A stretch of 64,000 bases of DNA from Flavihumibacter fluvii (GTDB lineage Bacteria > Bacteroidota > Bacteroidia > Chitinophagales > Chitinophagaceae), in NCBI RefSeq assembly GCF_018595675.2, contig NZ_CP092333.1, positions 62,001 through 126,000 on the forward strand, written 5' to 3'. This document shows positions 36,664 to 45,197 of this stretch, piece by piece. The number at the start of each line of letters is the position of its first letter. Position 1 is the first letter of the stretch. The position numbers and the translations under genes were made by a program. The notes beneath the pieces are model-generated. The model was not told the DNA's origin and did no database searches. It saw only the letters and a list, made by a program, of their open reading frames with translations.

Positions 36664-37131
36664 TTATTTCAATTTGCTTACGATCTCCTGCAAGCGGTTA
36701 TGGGCCATATTTATGCCTTGTGCAAAGGGTAATTGCAGCATTTGATCCCTCAGTGCAACTGATCTGTATACAACATGTATTTTGAGTTTGCTGGTGCCTT
36801 CTGTAAGTTGTTCAAATTCCAGGAACTCAAGCTGAACATCAAAAGGCGCATGCTCCATCTCAAATGTGCGGGTAATTTTCCTGTTCGGACTAAACTCATG
36901 GATTACCCCATTTGCACTGAAAACCTTGTTCCCATTAGTATCGGTTGTTTCAAATTGCCAGCCGCCGTGGCTTTTATTTTCAAGTTTCAGCACTTTCGTT
37001 CCCATCCATTGTTCAACAATATCGGCCTCTGAATAAGCTTTAAAAAGTAATTCCAAAGGCAAATCAAATTCCCTTATGATCATTAAATCCTGTTTGCCGT
37101 CTTCGGCATGGATTTTTGTTTTTCGTTCCAT
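36664..37131 (-). CDS. SRPBCC (AHSA1-like) domain protein
   Basis: The protein is 155 residues and is a single START/SRPBCC fold: REFDLPLELLFKAYSEAD and VEQWMGTKVLKLE at the start, GGWQFETTDTNG in the middle, and an amphipathic C-terminal helix LPFAQGINMAHNRLQEIVSK. This is the AHSA1-like group often encoded next to an ArsR-type repressor in Bacteroidota and Firmicutes. It begins two bases after the repressor gene stop, so it is the second cistron under that operator. Such proteins bind hydrophobic ligands in a deep cavity; the ligand here is unknown. Confidence 0.87.
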   Translation of the reverse strand: MERKTKIHAEDGKQDLMIIREFDLPLELLFKAYSEADIVEQWMGTKVLKLENKSHGGWQFETTDTNGNKVFSANGVIHEFSPNRKITRTFEMEHAPFDVQLEFLEFEQLTEGTSKLKIHVVYRSVALRDQMLQLPFAQGINMAHNRLQEIVSKLK

Positions 37132-37132
37132 A

Positions 37133-37453
37133 TTATTTGGTTTTGTATTTTTTCATAATGGTTTCCAAATTATTAAACCTGTCATCCCACATGTTGCGGA
37201 AAGGTTCAATAAAGTCGGATACTTCTTTCATTTTTTTTGCACTGATGTTATAGTAAATTTCCCGGCCGTTTTGTTTTTGTTCAAGTAATTCGCACTCAGT
37301 AAGTATTTGAAGATGTTTTGAAATTGTTGGCCTTGCTGTGTCAAAGTTTGCCGCTATTGCACCCGCTGTCATGGATTGTGCGGCAACCAATAGAAGTATA
37401 GCCCTTCTTGTAGGGTCTGCAATGGCCTGGAATACGTCTCGTCTTAAATTCAT
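37133..37453 (-). CDS. ArsR-family winged-helix repressor
   Basis: The protein is 106 residues. The helix-turn-helix reads [20 protein letters not shown], preceded by the typical [13 protein letters not shown]. No metal-binding ELCVCDL-type Cys motif is present, so it is of the non-metal SdpR/YdfF-like group. It is co-transcribed with the SRPBCC gene. A long inverted repeat lies directly upstream and covers the promoter, so autorepression is strongly suggested. Confidence 0.92.
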   Translation of the reverse strand: MNLRRDVFQAIADPTRRAILLLVAAQSMTAGAIAANFDTARPTISKHLQILTECELLEQKQNGREIYYNISAKKMKEVSDFIEPFRNMWDDRFNNLETIMKKYKTK

Positions 37454-37456
37454 CTT

Positions 37457-37498
37457 GTAGCTATTTGACTACAAATATATATGTAGTTAAATAGCTAC
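37457..37498 (-). promoter_or_regulatory. Operator: 17-bp inverted repeat for the ArsR-type repressor
   Basis: The arms GTAGCTATTTGACTACA (37457-37473) and TGTAGTTAAATAGCTAC (37482-37498) are inverted copies with one mismatch, separated by eight A/T bases. The repeat ends three bases before the repressor start codon. It lies entirely between the -33 element and the start codon. Confidence 0.85.
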
Positions 37499-37503
37499 GC
37501 AAA
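37472..37503 (-). promoter_or_regulatory. Promoter of the ArsR/SRPBCC unit, overlapped by its operator
   Basis: On the minus strand TTTG (37500-37503), a 20-base spacer and TATATTTG (37472-37479) fit the Bacteroidota consensus. The spacer contains one operator arm, the -7 box falls mostly in the centre of the repeat, and the other arm covers the expected start point. Confidence 0.75.
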
Positions 37504-37760
37504 TATTTCTGGGAGTTTTCTAATGATTGTTCCACTTATTCAGATTAGATAACGGCTGTCTTTTGGTGATAATGAAGTCCTGCGATTTTCCGGTACTCCT
37601 TAACCTATTGTCACAGGGGTGGCTGACCACAATAGTTAGCGACAGGGATAGTGACCCTGATATTGTAGCTGAAACGGCCGGCTGTATGGTGTGCTGAAAC
37701 TTATTGCAACAACTCTTTAGAGGATTTTTTATAACTTTTACGGAATTAGCATTGTGTAAT

Positions 37761-38234
37761 ATGGGCAGCATTTTCTCCGGTTATAAAGTGATCTTCTTAT
37801 ATGGCATTGCCCTGGCTGCCATCATGTTATTATTAAGATGGCTCGAGTTCCGCTTCATCATCATGGACCACAGCTTTGAAGTATATATTGGTGCCATTGC
37901 CTTAATCTTCACCAGCCTGGGCATCTGGTTCGCGCTGAAACTTACCAAACCTAAAACCCGAACCATTATAGTAGAGAAAGAAGTCTACATCACACCACCT
38001 GTTGACGGATTTGTTCCTGATGATAGCACCCTGCAAAGAATTGGCATCAGCAAACGCGAATGGGAAGTGCTGGAGCTGATGGCAAAGGGTCTCAGCAACC
38101 AGGAGATAGCCACACAATTGTACCTGTCCCTGAATACGATAAAGACCCATTCATCCAACCTGTTCGAAAAACTGGACGTGAAACGAAGAACGCAAGCCAT
38201 TGAAAAAGCAAAAAGGCTGGGAATACTGGCCTGA
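37761..38234 (+). CDS. Membrane-anchored LuxR-type transcription regulator
   Basis: The protein is 157 residues from ATG 37761. Two N-terminal helices (VIFLYGIALAAIMLLL and YIGAIALIFTSLGIWFAL) anchor it in the membrane. A short linker leads to a complete LuxR/NarL helix-turn-helix at the C-terminus (SKREWEVLELMAKGLSNQEI through RRTQAIEKAKRLGIL). There is no receiver domain. An ATG-like codon at 37704 would add 19 residues but spoils the usual start. A sensing role for the membrane part is inferred. It lies upstream of, and may control, the DUF4199 gene. Confidence 0.83.
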   Translation: MGSIFSGYKVIFLYGIALAAIMLLLRWLEFRFIIMDHSFEVYIGAIALIFTSLGIWFALKLTKPKTRTIIVEKEVYITPPVDGFVPDDSTLQRIGISKREWEVLELMAKGLSNQEIATQLYLSLNTIKTHSSNLFEKLDVKRRTQAIEKAKRLGILA

Positions 38235-38351
38235 TACTTTCATGCTTTTGTATGAATAGGGGTGTATAGAATGAAAATCACCCTAAAGTGTGAGACCAAT
38301 CTGGCAACAAGGGTTGAAATTTACCATCAACAATCACTAAAGCAAAACATT

Positions 38352-38894
38352 ATGAAAAAAACTGTTTTTGTTTGCGGACTTGCAGCCGGACTGATCAGCG
38401 CTTCCATGTTCATCGGCCTCATGATCCTCGGCAAGGCTGGTGACGATCACTTCGAAAACGGTATGGTCATTGGCTTTTCCCTCATGATCCTGGCCTTCTC
38501 CCTCATTTTCGTGGGCACTAAGATCACGCGCGACAAATACAACGGCGGCATCATTTCCTTCGGAAAAGCCTTTCGCGTAGGCTTATATATCACCCTCATT
38601 GCTGCTACCATTTATGTGCTGGTCTGGCTGATCGATTACTATTTATTTATCCCAGATTTCGCCGACAAATACGCCGCACAGGCCATAAAAAAATTACAGG
38701 AATCCGGCGCCACTGCCGACGCAATCGCCAAAAAAACAAAAGAGATGGAAGCCTTCAGCCGCATGTATAAGAACCCTTTCTTTAATGCGCTGATCACCTA
38801 TTCTGAAATAGTTCCTGTTGGTCTGCTTGTTTCACTGGTCAGTGCCTGGATCCTGAAAAGGAAAACACCTGCCATCCTTCCTGAAAGCCATTAA
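38352..38894 (+). CDS. DUF4199 family membrane protein
   Basis: The protein is 180 residues from ATG 38352, with four membrane helices in the order typical of DUF4199: VCGLAAGLISASMFIG, MVIGFSLMILAFSLIFVG, VGLYITLIAATIYVLVWL, and ITYSEIVPVGLLVSLVSAWI. A charged loop with an AIAKKTKEMEAFSRMY segment lies before the last helix. The function is unknown. The gap to the upstream LuxR-type gene is 117 bases, and the frame upstream of 38352 lacks a signal-like start. Confidence 0.8.
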   Translation: MKKTVFVCGLAAGLISASMFIGLMILGKAGDDHFENGMVIGFSLMILAFSLIFVGTKITRDKYNGGIISFGKAFRVGLYITLIAATIYVLVWLIDYYLFIPDFADKYAAQAIKKLQESGATADAIAKKTKEMEAFSRMYKNPFFNALITYSEIVPVGLLVSLVSAWILKRKTPAILPESH

Positions 38895-38910
38895 ACATGG
38901 ACTGCGCGCA

Positions 38911-40167
38911 TCAGGGTTCCTGGATGGATTTAGCTGGTTGCGAGAACCATTTCGGTCCTTCTGCCGTCATATATACGCAATCCTCGAACCGAACCCCAAA
39001 TTCGCCTGGTATAGCAATTGTAGGCTCAATACTGAAGCACATGCCGGCCTCCAGCACCAGGGGATTGTCTTTTACCATATTTCCCCATTCATGCCCATCC
39101 ATACCTATGCCATGGCCGGTACGATGCGGTAATCCGGGTGTTTTATAACCCGGACCAAACCCTGCATCGGTGATTACTTTTCGCGCAGCTGCATCCACGT
39201 AACCGCAAGGAACACCAATTTTCGCAGCAGCAAATCCCGCAGCCTGGGCCTTCTTTTCAAGGTTCCAGATCTCCTGTTGCCTTTGGGTAGGCGCCGCGCC
39301 ATAAACAACTGTCCGGGTAATATCCGAACAATAACCATGCACCTTGCAGCCACAATCCATCAGTACGATATCGCCCTTGCGTAAGGTCCGGGGTACCTTT
39401 GTGCCATGCGGAAATGCTGATGCCTCGCCAAAAAGGCATAAAGCAAAATCAGGATCGCCACCCAATTGCGCCTGCGCCTTGTTGATGATGGCCGACAATT
39501 CAGGGGGTGCCATTCCTTCTTTTAATTGGCTTATGCCCATTTTGATGGCCGCAAGGGTAATGTCATTGGCCTTTTGCATCAGCGCCAGTTCAGCGGGGGA
39601 TTTGACCAGCCGGCAGGCTATCGAAACCGGGTCTCCGCTGACATAATTTAATTGCGGCGCTTCCTTCCGGATGCCGTCAGCTATGAAAAATCTTGTTTGC
39701 TCTTCAATACCTATCGTCCCGGATGTTATACCGGCATTTTTTAAAACGGTTACGATTTGTTTATATGGACTTTCATCTTCCTGCCAGGCATACACATCTT
39801 TTCCAATGGTCAACTGTTCGCGTAAGCGGGGTTCTTCAAAAGCCGGACAAACATAGGCAACCGGCCCTTTCACCGGAATGATGGCCACCATGGTCCTTTC
39901 GCTGGGCCACCAGCTGATACCTGTAAAATATTCCAGGGAAGTACCGCAATCCAATACCAGTGCACCCATATTATGTTGTACGAGTAATTGTTGTGCTTTT
40001 GCGATCCGCGCTTCCCTTTCCGCTACTGAAATCGGTGACACATCTCCAGTTATATCGGATAGTTCTTTTGTACCCTTTTGTGCAAATGCGCTGGAATGCA
40101 ACCCGGTAAAAACGCCTGATGCTGCCAGGGCTGACAGGTTGATAAAATCTCTTCTCCTAAGGGCCAT
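38911..40167 (-). CDS. M24 family Xaa-Pro-type metallopeptidase with Tat signal
   Basis: The protein is 418 residues from ATG 40167. A twin-arginine signal (RRRDFINLSALAASGVF) points to export through Tat. The creatinase-like N-terminal domain is followed by the pita-bread catalytic domain. Metal ligands are visible in VLMDCGCKVHGYCSDITRT (two Asp), HRTGHGIGMDGHEWG (His), FSIEPTIAI (Glu) and GVRFEDCVYM (Glu). It likely cleaves Xaa-Pro peptides in the periplasm. The frame stays open to 40314, but those residues lack a signal and are not counted. Confidence 0.88.
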   Translation of the reverse strand: MALRRRDFINLSALAASGVFTGLHSSAFAQKGTKELSDITGDVSPISVAEREARIAKAQQLLVQHNMGALVLDCGTSLEYFTGISWWPSERTMVAIIPVKGPVAYVCPAFEEPRLREQLTIGKDVYAWQEDESPYKQIVTVLKNAGITSGTIGIEEQTRFFIADGIRKEAPQLNYVSGDPVSIACRLVKSPAELALMQKANDITLAAIKMGISQLKEGMAPPELSAIINKAQAQLGGDPDFALCLFGEASAFPHGTKVPRTLRKGDIVLMDCGCKVHGYCSDITRTVVYGAAPTQRQQEIWNLEKKAQAAGFAAAKIGVPCGYVDAAARKVITDAGFGPGYKTPGLPHRTGHGIGMDGHEWGNMVKDNPLVLEAGMCFSIEPTIAIPGEFGVRFEDCVYMTAEGPKWFSQPAKSIQEP

Positions 40168-40324
40168 ATATGCTAATTGGTGATGGATGATTATTGGTTT
40201 GAAGATACCTATTTTTAGGCGCCGACTACCTTTGTAAGCCATGAATCTGTTGCTAATAAAATTCAGCCGGTCACTTACAGGTTTCAATAAATTTGTGTAA
40301 ACGCTGACAGGCATTACAATACCA

Positions 40325-40352
40325 TTGCTTACCGTAGACTTGTTTATATTTG
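40325..40352 (+). promoter_or_regulatory. Possible promoter for the SnoaL-like/kelch pair
   Basis: TTG at 40325-40327, a 17-base spacer and TATATTTG at 40345-40352 match the phylum's consensus. The first gene starts about 150 bases downstream, leaving a long leader with a small hairpin near 40440-40456. Confidence 0.4.
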
Positions 40353-40503
40353 TGGCCGAACATGATGACCATCACCTGGCCCGGATTACTGAGCTGGGTA
40401 AGTTCTTGGTTTGACCCGGAAGACTGATCTCCAATATAATGTTTCGTTGTAGAAACGATTAAGGGTAAAAGCTTTAATTAGGATACGCTCAAATTGCCAG
40501 CAT

Positions 40504-40983
40504 ATGTTCAAATCTAAACCAGCCCCCATTAAAGCATTCTTCTGTTTCCTTTTCTTTTGTATCCTGCAACAAAATCTAAAGGCACAGTCAAAGAAAGCTG
40601 ATACGGCTTCAACCACAGCAAAAAACAAGGAATTGGTCCTGAGCATCTTTCAGCAGGCCATTAATGAAAAACGGCTTGGGTACTTTGATAAAGTCTATGC
40701 TGCTGATGCTATAGATCATAGCGCTTTCCCCGGCCAGGAGCCGGGCCTCGGCGGCATAAAGAAAGCCGTGAGTGGGTTATTATCAGATATCCCTGACCTG
40801 AAAGTTACAGTGGAAGATCTCGTTGCAGAAGGCGATAAGGTAGCAACAAGGGAAACCTGGAAAGGGACCAAAAAAACAACCGGTAAAACAGGTACGGGAA
40901 GTATCATTCATATCTTCCTGATCCGGGATAATAAAGTTACGGAGGAATGGAGCCAGGGTTGGGATTGGCTGGAAAAATTTTAA
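40504..40983 (+). CDS. Secreted SnoaL-like (ester cyclase-type) protein
   Basis: The protein is 159 residues with a signal peptide ending near QNLKAQ. The body is one NTF2/SnoaL-like fold: LSIFQQAINEKRLGYFDKVY, DHSAFPGQEPGLGGIKKAV, and LVAEGDKVATRETWKG. The His/Asp pairs fit the SnoaL polyketide-cyclase group, but most members of this branch have no known substrate. A lipoprotein gene follows after six bases. Confidence 0.8.
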   Translation: MFKSKPAPIKAFFCFLFFCILQQNLKAQSKKADTASTTAKNKELVLSIFQQAINEKRLGYFDKVYAADAIDHSAFPGQEPGLGGIKKAVSGLLSDIPDLKVTVEDLVAEGDKVATRETWKGTKKTTGKTGTGSIIHIFLIRDNKVTEEWSQGWDWLEKF

Positions 40984-40989
40984 AATGCT

Positions 40990-41931
40990 ATGCGACATCA
41001 TATATCTGTGCTGATATTCATTGTGTTTATTGGTTGTTCCAACCAGCCAGGCCAGAAAGTAGATACTGACAGCACCTACACCTGGAAGAAAATCCTCGAT
41101 GGCGGCGAATGGAAGAAGAGCTATAATTTCCAGATGTTCAGCCTGAGAGACAGTCTCTGGATCTTTCACCCCGATGGAAACTGGGCGTCAAAGGATGGGT
41201 ATACCTGGAACAAAACCATATTGCCAAATGTGATCAATAACCTGGCATTTTTAGACTATGTTCCCTTCAAAGAGGGTGTATTGGGTTTAGGTCATTTTGA
41301 AGGGAATATTGAACGGTTTTCCTTCAGCTCAGGTATTGTAATAACAATCGATGGCCGGCATTGGAACACGTTGTCAGTTAACAGTAATCTTCCTGCGCGA
41401 TTTTTTTACCACCCATTTGTTTTTAATGATAAGCTCTGGATCATTGGTGGTGAGGATAAAGACCGGCAATTTGCTGATATCTGGAATTCGGAAGATGGCG
41501 TCAGGTGGACCAAACAAAAAGATGGACTTCCATTTGGCCCCAGGAGCAATAGCCAGGTCGTTTTACTGGATGATAAACTCTACCTGCTCAACAATGATGT
41601 GTGGTCATCCACGGATGCCCTGCACTGGGAACTGGTAAGCCCTGAGATATTGAGGGGAGAGACCGTTTTCGGCTATGCGGCCCTGGTATATGACAGAAAG
41701 ATATGGTTGATTGGATGTAACCGGAATGGCCTTTTTTCCAGCCAGGTGCTGGTGAGTGCTGATGGAAAGACCTGGCAATCTATGGAAGCACCCTGGTCCC
41801 CCCGTGGCGGTGTTGCAGCAGCAGTGCATAATGGTAAGATTTTTATGACGGGCGGAAAATACGGGGGCACAACTGATGCCCCCGATTTCAGGTACAGTAA
41901 TGATCTTTGGGTAATGGAAAAATCTAAGTAA
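40990..41931 (+). CDS. Kelch/galactose-oxidase-like lipoprotein
   Basis: The protein is 313 residues. A lipobox (VFIGC, Cys16) indicates a lipoprotein. The body repeats a Trp/Asp-rich unit of about 50 residues (SLRDSLWIFHPDGNWASKDG, NDKLWIIGGEDKDRQFADIW, HNGKIFMTGGKYGG), consistent with a kelch or sialidase-like propeller. Repeats of the form NSEDGVRW and STDALHW resemble worn Asp-boxes. The function is unknown. Its stop is six bases before the convergent DUF6515-type gene. Confidence 0.7.
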   Translation: MRHHISVLIFIVFIGCSNQPGQKVDTDSTYTWKKILDGGEWKKSYNFQMFSLRDSLWIFHPDGNWASKDGYTWNKTILPNVINNLAFLDYVPFKEGVLGLGHFEGNIERFSFSSGIVITIDGRHWNTLSVNSNLPARFFYHPFVFNDKLWIIGGEDKDRQFADIWNSEDGVRWTKQKDGLPFGPRSNSQVVLLDDKLYLLNNDVWSSTDALHWELVSPEILRGETVFGYAALVYDRKIWLIGCNRNGLFSSQVLVSADGKTWQSMEAPWSPRGGVAAAVHNGKIFMTGGKYGGTTDAPDFRYSNDLWVMEKSK

Positions 41932-41936
41932 TTATT

Positions 41937-42956
41937 TTATTTATCGTCTTCTACATTAGCCACTTCATACATATCTTTCCCATCCAACTGAATGGGTTGA
42001 AAATAAGTTTCACCCAATTTTACATAGGTAACATCACCCATTTTAACTTCTTCACCACCTTCTGAAACATGCTCAACAACTGATCCGGCAAGTGGGGCTA
42101 CAACCTTATAACCTTTTGAATTCTTTTCATAAAAGGTTCCGCCATAATAATAATTCTTGGTATTGTCATCCAATGTAATAGTCTCATAACCAGATGGCAG
42201 GGTTTTAATTATTGCACCAATCGGAGCCGAAACAGCTGTGTAGCCATCGTCACCTTTAAGATAAAATACGCCCTGGTCATAATAATATTCATCTGCTAAG
42301 TTCAGGGCAGTATTTTTTGGTGTATAATAATAATTTTCCTGGAAATCCATAGGGGTTATATCATATGGACCAGAAAGAGCTAGCGCTGCTTCACTTAGGT
42401 TATTGCCATTTCCTAAATCAAAATTCGAGGCCAGGTTAATATCAGCCGGCATATCATTATCAGCAAATGAAACAATTATGGCAGTAGTTGCAAGGACAGC
42501 TACAAAAAATCCCCATGGGTGCCACATCGGACCCCATACAAAAGGACGGAATGGATGAAAGCGGTAAGGGTGGTAGCACATGAACCTGCGGCCTCCATAA
42601 ACATAGGGCGGCCGCGCATAAGGCCTTGGATTTCTTCTTACAACAGTATTCCGGCTGTTATTTACGCGCACATTTGTACTCTTGTCAATGTTTATGTTTA
42701 CATTTTTGTTGTTGGAGCCTACATTATTGTTTCTGTTACCCGAATTATTGATATTGTTCCGATCACCAGCACCTGGCTTATTTCCGGTAGCTGGCCTGTT
42801 TGCCGTCCCGGTGGATGGCCTGGTTCCGGTGGTCGGTTTACTAGTCTTTGCTGGCCTGGCACCACCACCTTTAGGCCTTTGCGCTGACAGTTGGAGACCG
42901 GCCAACATTAATATTAAACCAAGTCCGAGTACATACCTGAATGGATTTACTTTCAT
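41937..42956 (-). CDS. DUF6515-type exported protein with Asn-rich linker
   Basis: The protein is 339 residues from ATG 42956. A signal peptide ends near QLSAQR, followed by a low-complexity stretch rich in Thr, Pro, Gly and Asn (about residues 30-100). An aromatic/basic segment (YHPYRFHPFRPFVWGPMWHP) and a hydrophobic span (FFVAVLATTAIIVSFA) come next. The C-terminal half has three copies of a YYY...GVFY...Y.VV.AP.G..V unit (YYYDQGVFYLKGDDGYTAV, YYYGGTFYEKNSKGYKVV). This pattern is that of DUF6515 proteins. The role is unknown, probably in the envelope. A second ATG at 42974 is possible. Confidence 0.7.
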   Translation of the reverse strand: MKVNPFRYVLGLGLILMLAGLQLSAQRPKGGGARPAKTSKPTTGTRPSTGTANRPATGNKPGAGDRNNINNSGNRNNNVGSNNKNVNINIDKSTNVRVNNSRNTVVRRNPRPYARPPYVYGGRRFMCYHPYRFHPFRPFVWGPMWHPWGFFVAVLATTAIIVSFADNDMPADINLASNFDLGNGNNLSEAALALSGPYDITPMDFQENYYYTPKNTALNLADEYYYDQGVFYLKGDDGYTAVSAPIGAIIKTLPSGYETITLDDNTKNYYYGGTFYEKNSKGYKVVAPLAGSVVEHVSEGGEEVKMGDVTYVKLGETYFQPIQLDGKDMYEVANVEDDK

Positions 42957-43004
42957 AATTATTGCAGTATTCATTTTTTGTCTTTTAAATAATTAAACAA
43001 TTTG

Positions 43005-43754
43005 TTACTTATCTTCTGAAAGCTCCCATAGCCTCGCCATGTCCGGGCTTAAGATGATTTCTATACGCCTGTTTTTCTCCCTTCCTTCCGGGGTATCATT
43101 ATTGGCTTTAGGGCTGTATTTGCCTTTTCCCGCTGCAGTAAGCCTTGATGGATTGATATTATAGAGGTCATGCAAAACCCTTACAACCGCAGCACCTCTT
43201 TCAACACTCAAAGACCAGTTGTCACCCACCCCTTTTACAGGCAGGGTATCCGTATGGCCAACAATAGTAGCCGTTACAGCCGGGAATTGACGCATTACTT
43301 CTGCTAACATATTTAAGGATTCCCTTCCTTTGACACCTATAGTTGAACTACCCGATTTAAAAAAGTACTTATCAAGAATATTTATATGTATCAAACCATT
43401 CCTGTAGGTCACATCACCGCCGTCTTCTTGAAACTTAGCAATGGCAGCCGCTGCTTTCTCCTGGATTTGTTTCATAGAAGTACCATATTCTGCCAAAGCC
43501 TTGTCCAGGTTTTCCATCCGATGTGCCATAGCAGCCTTTACCTTTCGGCAATCCTCAGCCTCATTTCCGTATTGAATATTTTCGGCTTTAAGCTGGCTAA
43601 TTGCATTTTGGTCTTCTGCCACCTGCTTGTTAAGTGTCTCAACCTGTCCCTTTAAGGTCTCGTTCTCAGCTGTAGCAGCTTTTAATTTTTTTCCGGTGCT
43701 GCAAGAAGAGAAAATAATGCCTGCAGCGGCTAATATAATAATGGTCTGTTTCAT
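43005..43754 (-). CDS. OmpA-family peptidoglycan-binding lipoprotein
   Basis: The protein is 249 residues. A lipobox (IIFSSC) is followed by a coiled coil (ENETLKGQVETLNKQVAEDQ). The C-terminal OmpA domain has TATIVGHTDTLPVKG, NWSLSVERGAAVVRVL, and LTAAGKGKYSPKANNDT then EGREKNRRIEI. The Asp and Arg that hold diaminopimelate are present. It probably ties the outer membrane to peptidoglycan. The downstream DUF6515-type gene starts 48 bases on. Confidence 0.9.
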   Translation of the reverse strand: MKQTIIILAAAGIIFSSCSTGKKLKAATAENETLKGQVETLNKQVAEDQNAISQLKAENIQYGNEAEDCRKVKAAMAHRMENLDKALAEYGTSMKQIQEKAAAAIAKFQEDGGDVTYRNGLIHINILDKYFFKSGSSTIGVKGRESLNMLAEVMRQFPAVTATIVGHTDTLPVKGVGDNWSLSVERGAAVVRVLHDLYNINPSRLTAAGKGKYSPKANNDTPEGREKNRRIEIILSPDMARLWELSEDK

Positions 43755-44673
43755 GGTGATGTTTTAATTCAGTTGAGAATTTTTAATCTTCTTTTTATGA
43801 AGGGATGAAATTAATTATTTTTGAATCAATTAATCATAATTATAATATTTCGGCGAATAATGATGCAAATTCATATAAGTGGCTCTGAACCTGATTTACA
43901 GGTCATTTATGCCTTCAGGAATTACCAGGATGGGTGCTGTTTCGGCTGAAAATTAAAATATATGTCTTTGTACGATTCGCGGGTTGAGGTACTCTGGATG
44001 TACCATTTAGTATTGTCATTATACTTCTTGAAAATAATCCATTTTTTAAAATTTTTCATGATAAAGGGAGCGATTAATTAACCGTTCAAACCTTTAAATT
44101 TGACAGATTTTCTTATCCTCCTATAGTTTTATCATTAGTAAATAAGTTTGGGAACAATAGAAGGTCATTTCAAATTTACTGATATAGAATGGGGCAGGTT
44201 TTCACAGGAGGAAAGATGCCATTCGAATGGTTCACCAATGAAGCAAATTGGTTACCTGCCTGGATCCATATCCGCATAAATGGCACAGAAAAGCCATTAA
44301 ACTCATAAGTACACAACTAAATGATGTTGTAAAAACCCTTGGCTCCGGCGAAAAATACAATAGTACCCTCACCAACGCTCCTATAAAATTTTTAGCCTCT
44401 TTAACGACGAAAAGGAACTGCCATCTTTCTCCGATTTTATATCGGAATACCCGGCGAGTTCTTGAAAGTGGAAGCTACAGAGCGGTATAAGGTGGTCAAA
44501 GTATGGTGCCGCATTTGTATGAAGAAAGGAAAACTGATTGAATTCACTGCGCAGGACATGGCGGGTAACATTGCCTTTGTAAAACTATCCGTATAAGCCG
44601 GCTGTTAACTACATTTTATGATTTCATTATAACAAAACGGATGCTGTGGTATCAATTTCGCAATTAGCTCATC
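43755..44673. other. 900-base stretch with only broken frames
   Basis: No intact gene is seen. From about 44160 to 44596 three plus-strand frames carry protein-like stretches in turn: NDEKELPSFSDFISEY near 44415, an 80-residue frame 44248-44490, and GIPGEFLKVEATERY through the stop at 44594-44596 ending GNIAFVKLSV. This suggests a frameshifted gene remnant. The first 400 bases are AT-rich with no clear structure. Confidence 0.4.
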
Positions 44674-45117
44674 ATGGATTCGCTAATGTATACATTATGG
44701 CTTGCTGATGATGATTCAGATGATTGCCTGTTTTTTAAGGAAGCCCTGGAAGAAATTCCTATTCCTTCAAAATTGGTCATGGTAAATGATGGAATCTTAT
44801 TGATGCAACTTATTTGCGAAGCAGAAAAATTACTGCCCGACGCTATTTTCATGGACCTCAATATGCCCTGCAAAAACGGGTTGGATTGTTTGGTAGACAT
44901 CAGGCGAAACAGCCGTTTCCGGCGCATTCCCGTAATCATCATGTCTACATCGTCTGATAAAAAGATGCTTGGGCGTTTGTACCAGAACGGGGCCAGTTAT
45001 TATTTCAAAAAACCACCGGATTTCGCAGGGTTAAAGAATGTGATCAGGCGTTCCCTGGAATTAATTAATGAACAACAACCTTTTTCCCTGGAGAATTTTG
45101 TGATCAATGTTGATTAA
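44674..45117 (+). CDS. Stand-alone response regulator (Rcp1-like receiver)
   Basis: The protein is 147 residues and is a single receiver domain of the type seen with phytochrome-linked and other hybrid kinases. It has an acidic cluster LADDDSDD, phospho-acceptor Asp61 (IFMDLNMPCKNG), a conserved Ser/Thr region (VIIMSTSSD) and Lys (YYFKKPPDF). The longer loop between strand 2 and the Asp fits the Rcp1 group. There is no output domain and no kinase next to it. It could serve the kinase array some 15 kb away, by inference. Confidence 0.9.
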   Translation: MDSLMYTLWLADDDSDDCLFFKEALEEIPIPSKLVMVNDGILLMQLICEAEKLLPDAIFMDLNMPCKNGLDCLVDIRRNSRFRRIPVIIMSTSSDKKMLGRLYQNGASYYFKKPPDFAGLKNVIRRSLELINEQQPFSLENFVINVD

Positions 45118-45197
45118 AAAGGCCTGGTCTATGATAGGGTTGAACGTTTACAGGTAATGTTGGCCAAAGTATCCGGGTTTTTAAACCCATCACTGTG

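Noticed and set aside
35500-38234. A possible integrated island at the tRNA-Pro 3' end
   Set aside because: No integrase gene and no repeat of the tRNA 3' end were found downstream. The pseudogene alone is not enough.
42700-42900. Simple-sequence repeat in the DUF6515-type gene
   Set aside because: It is a coding low-complexity linker rich in Asn, Thr, Pro and Gly with varied codons, not a tandem DNA repeat.
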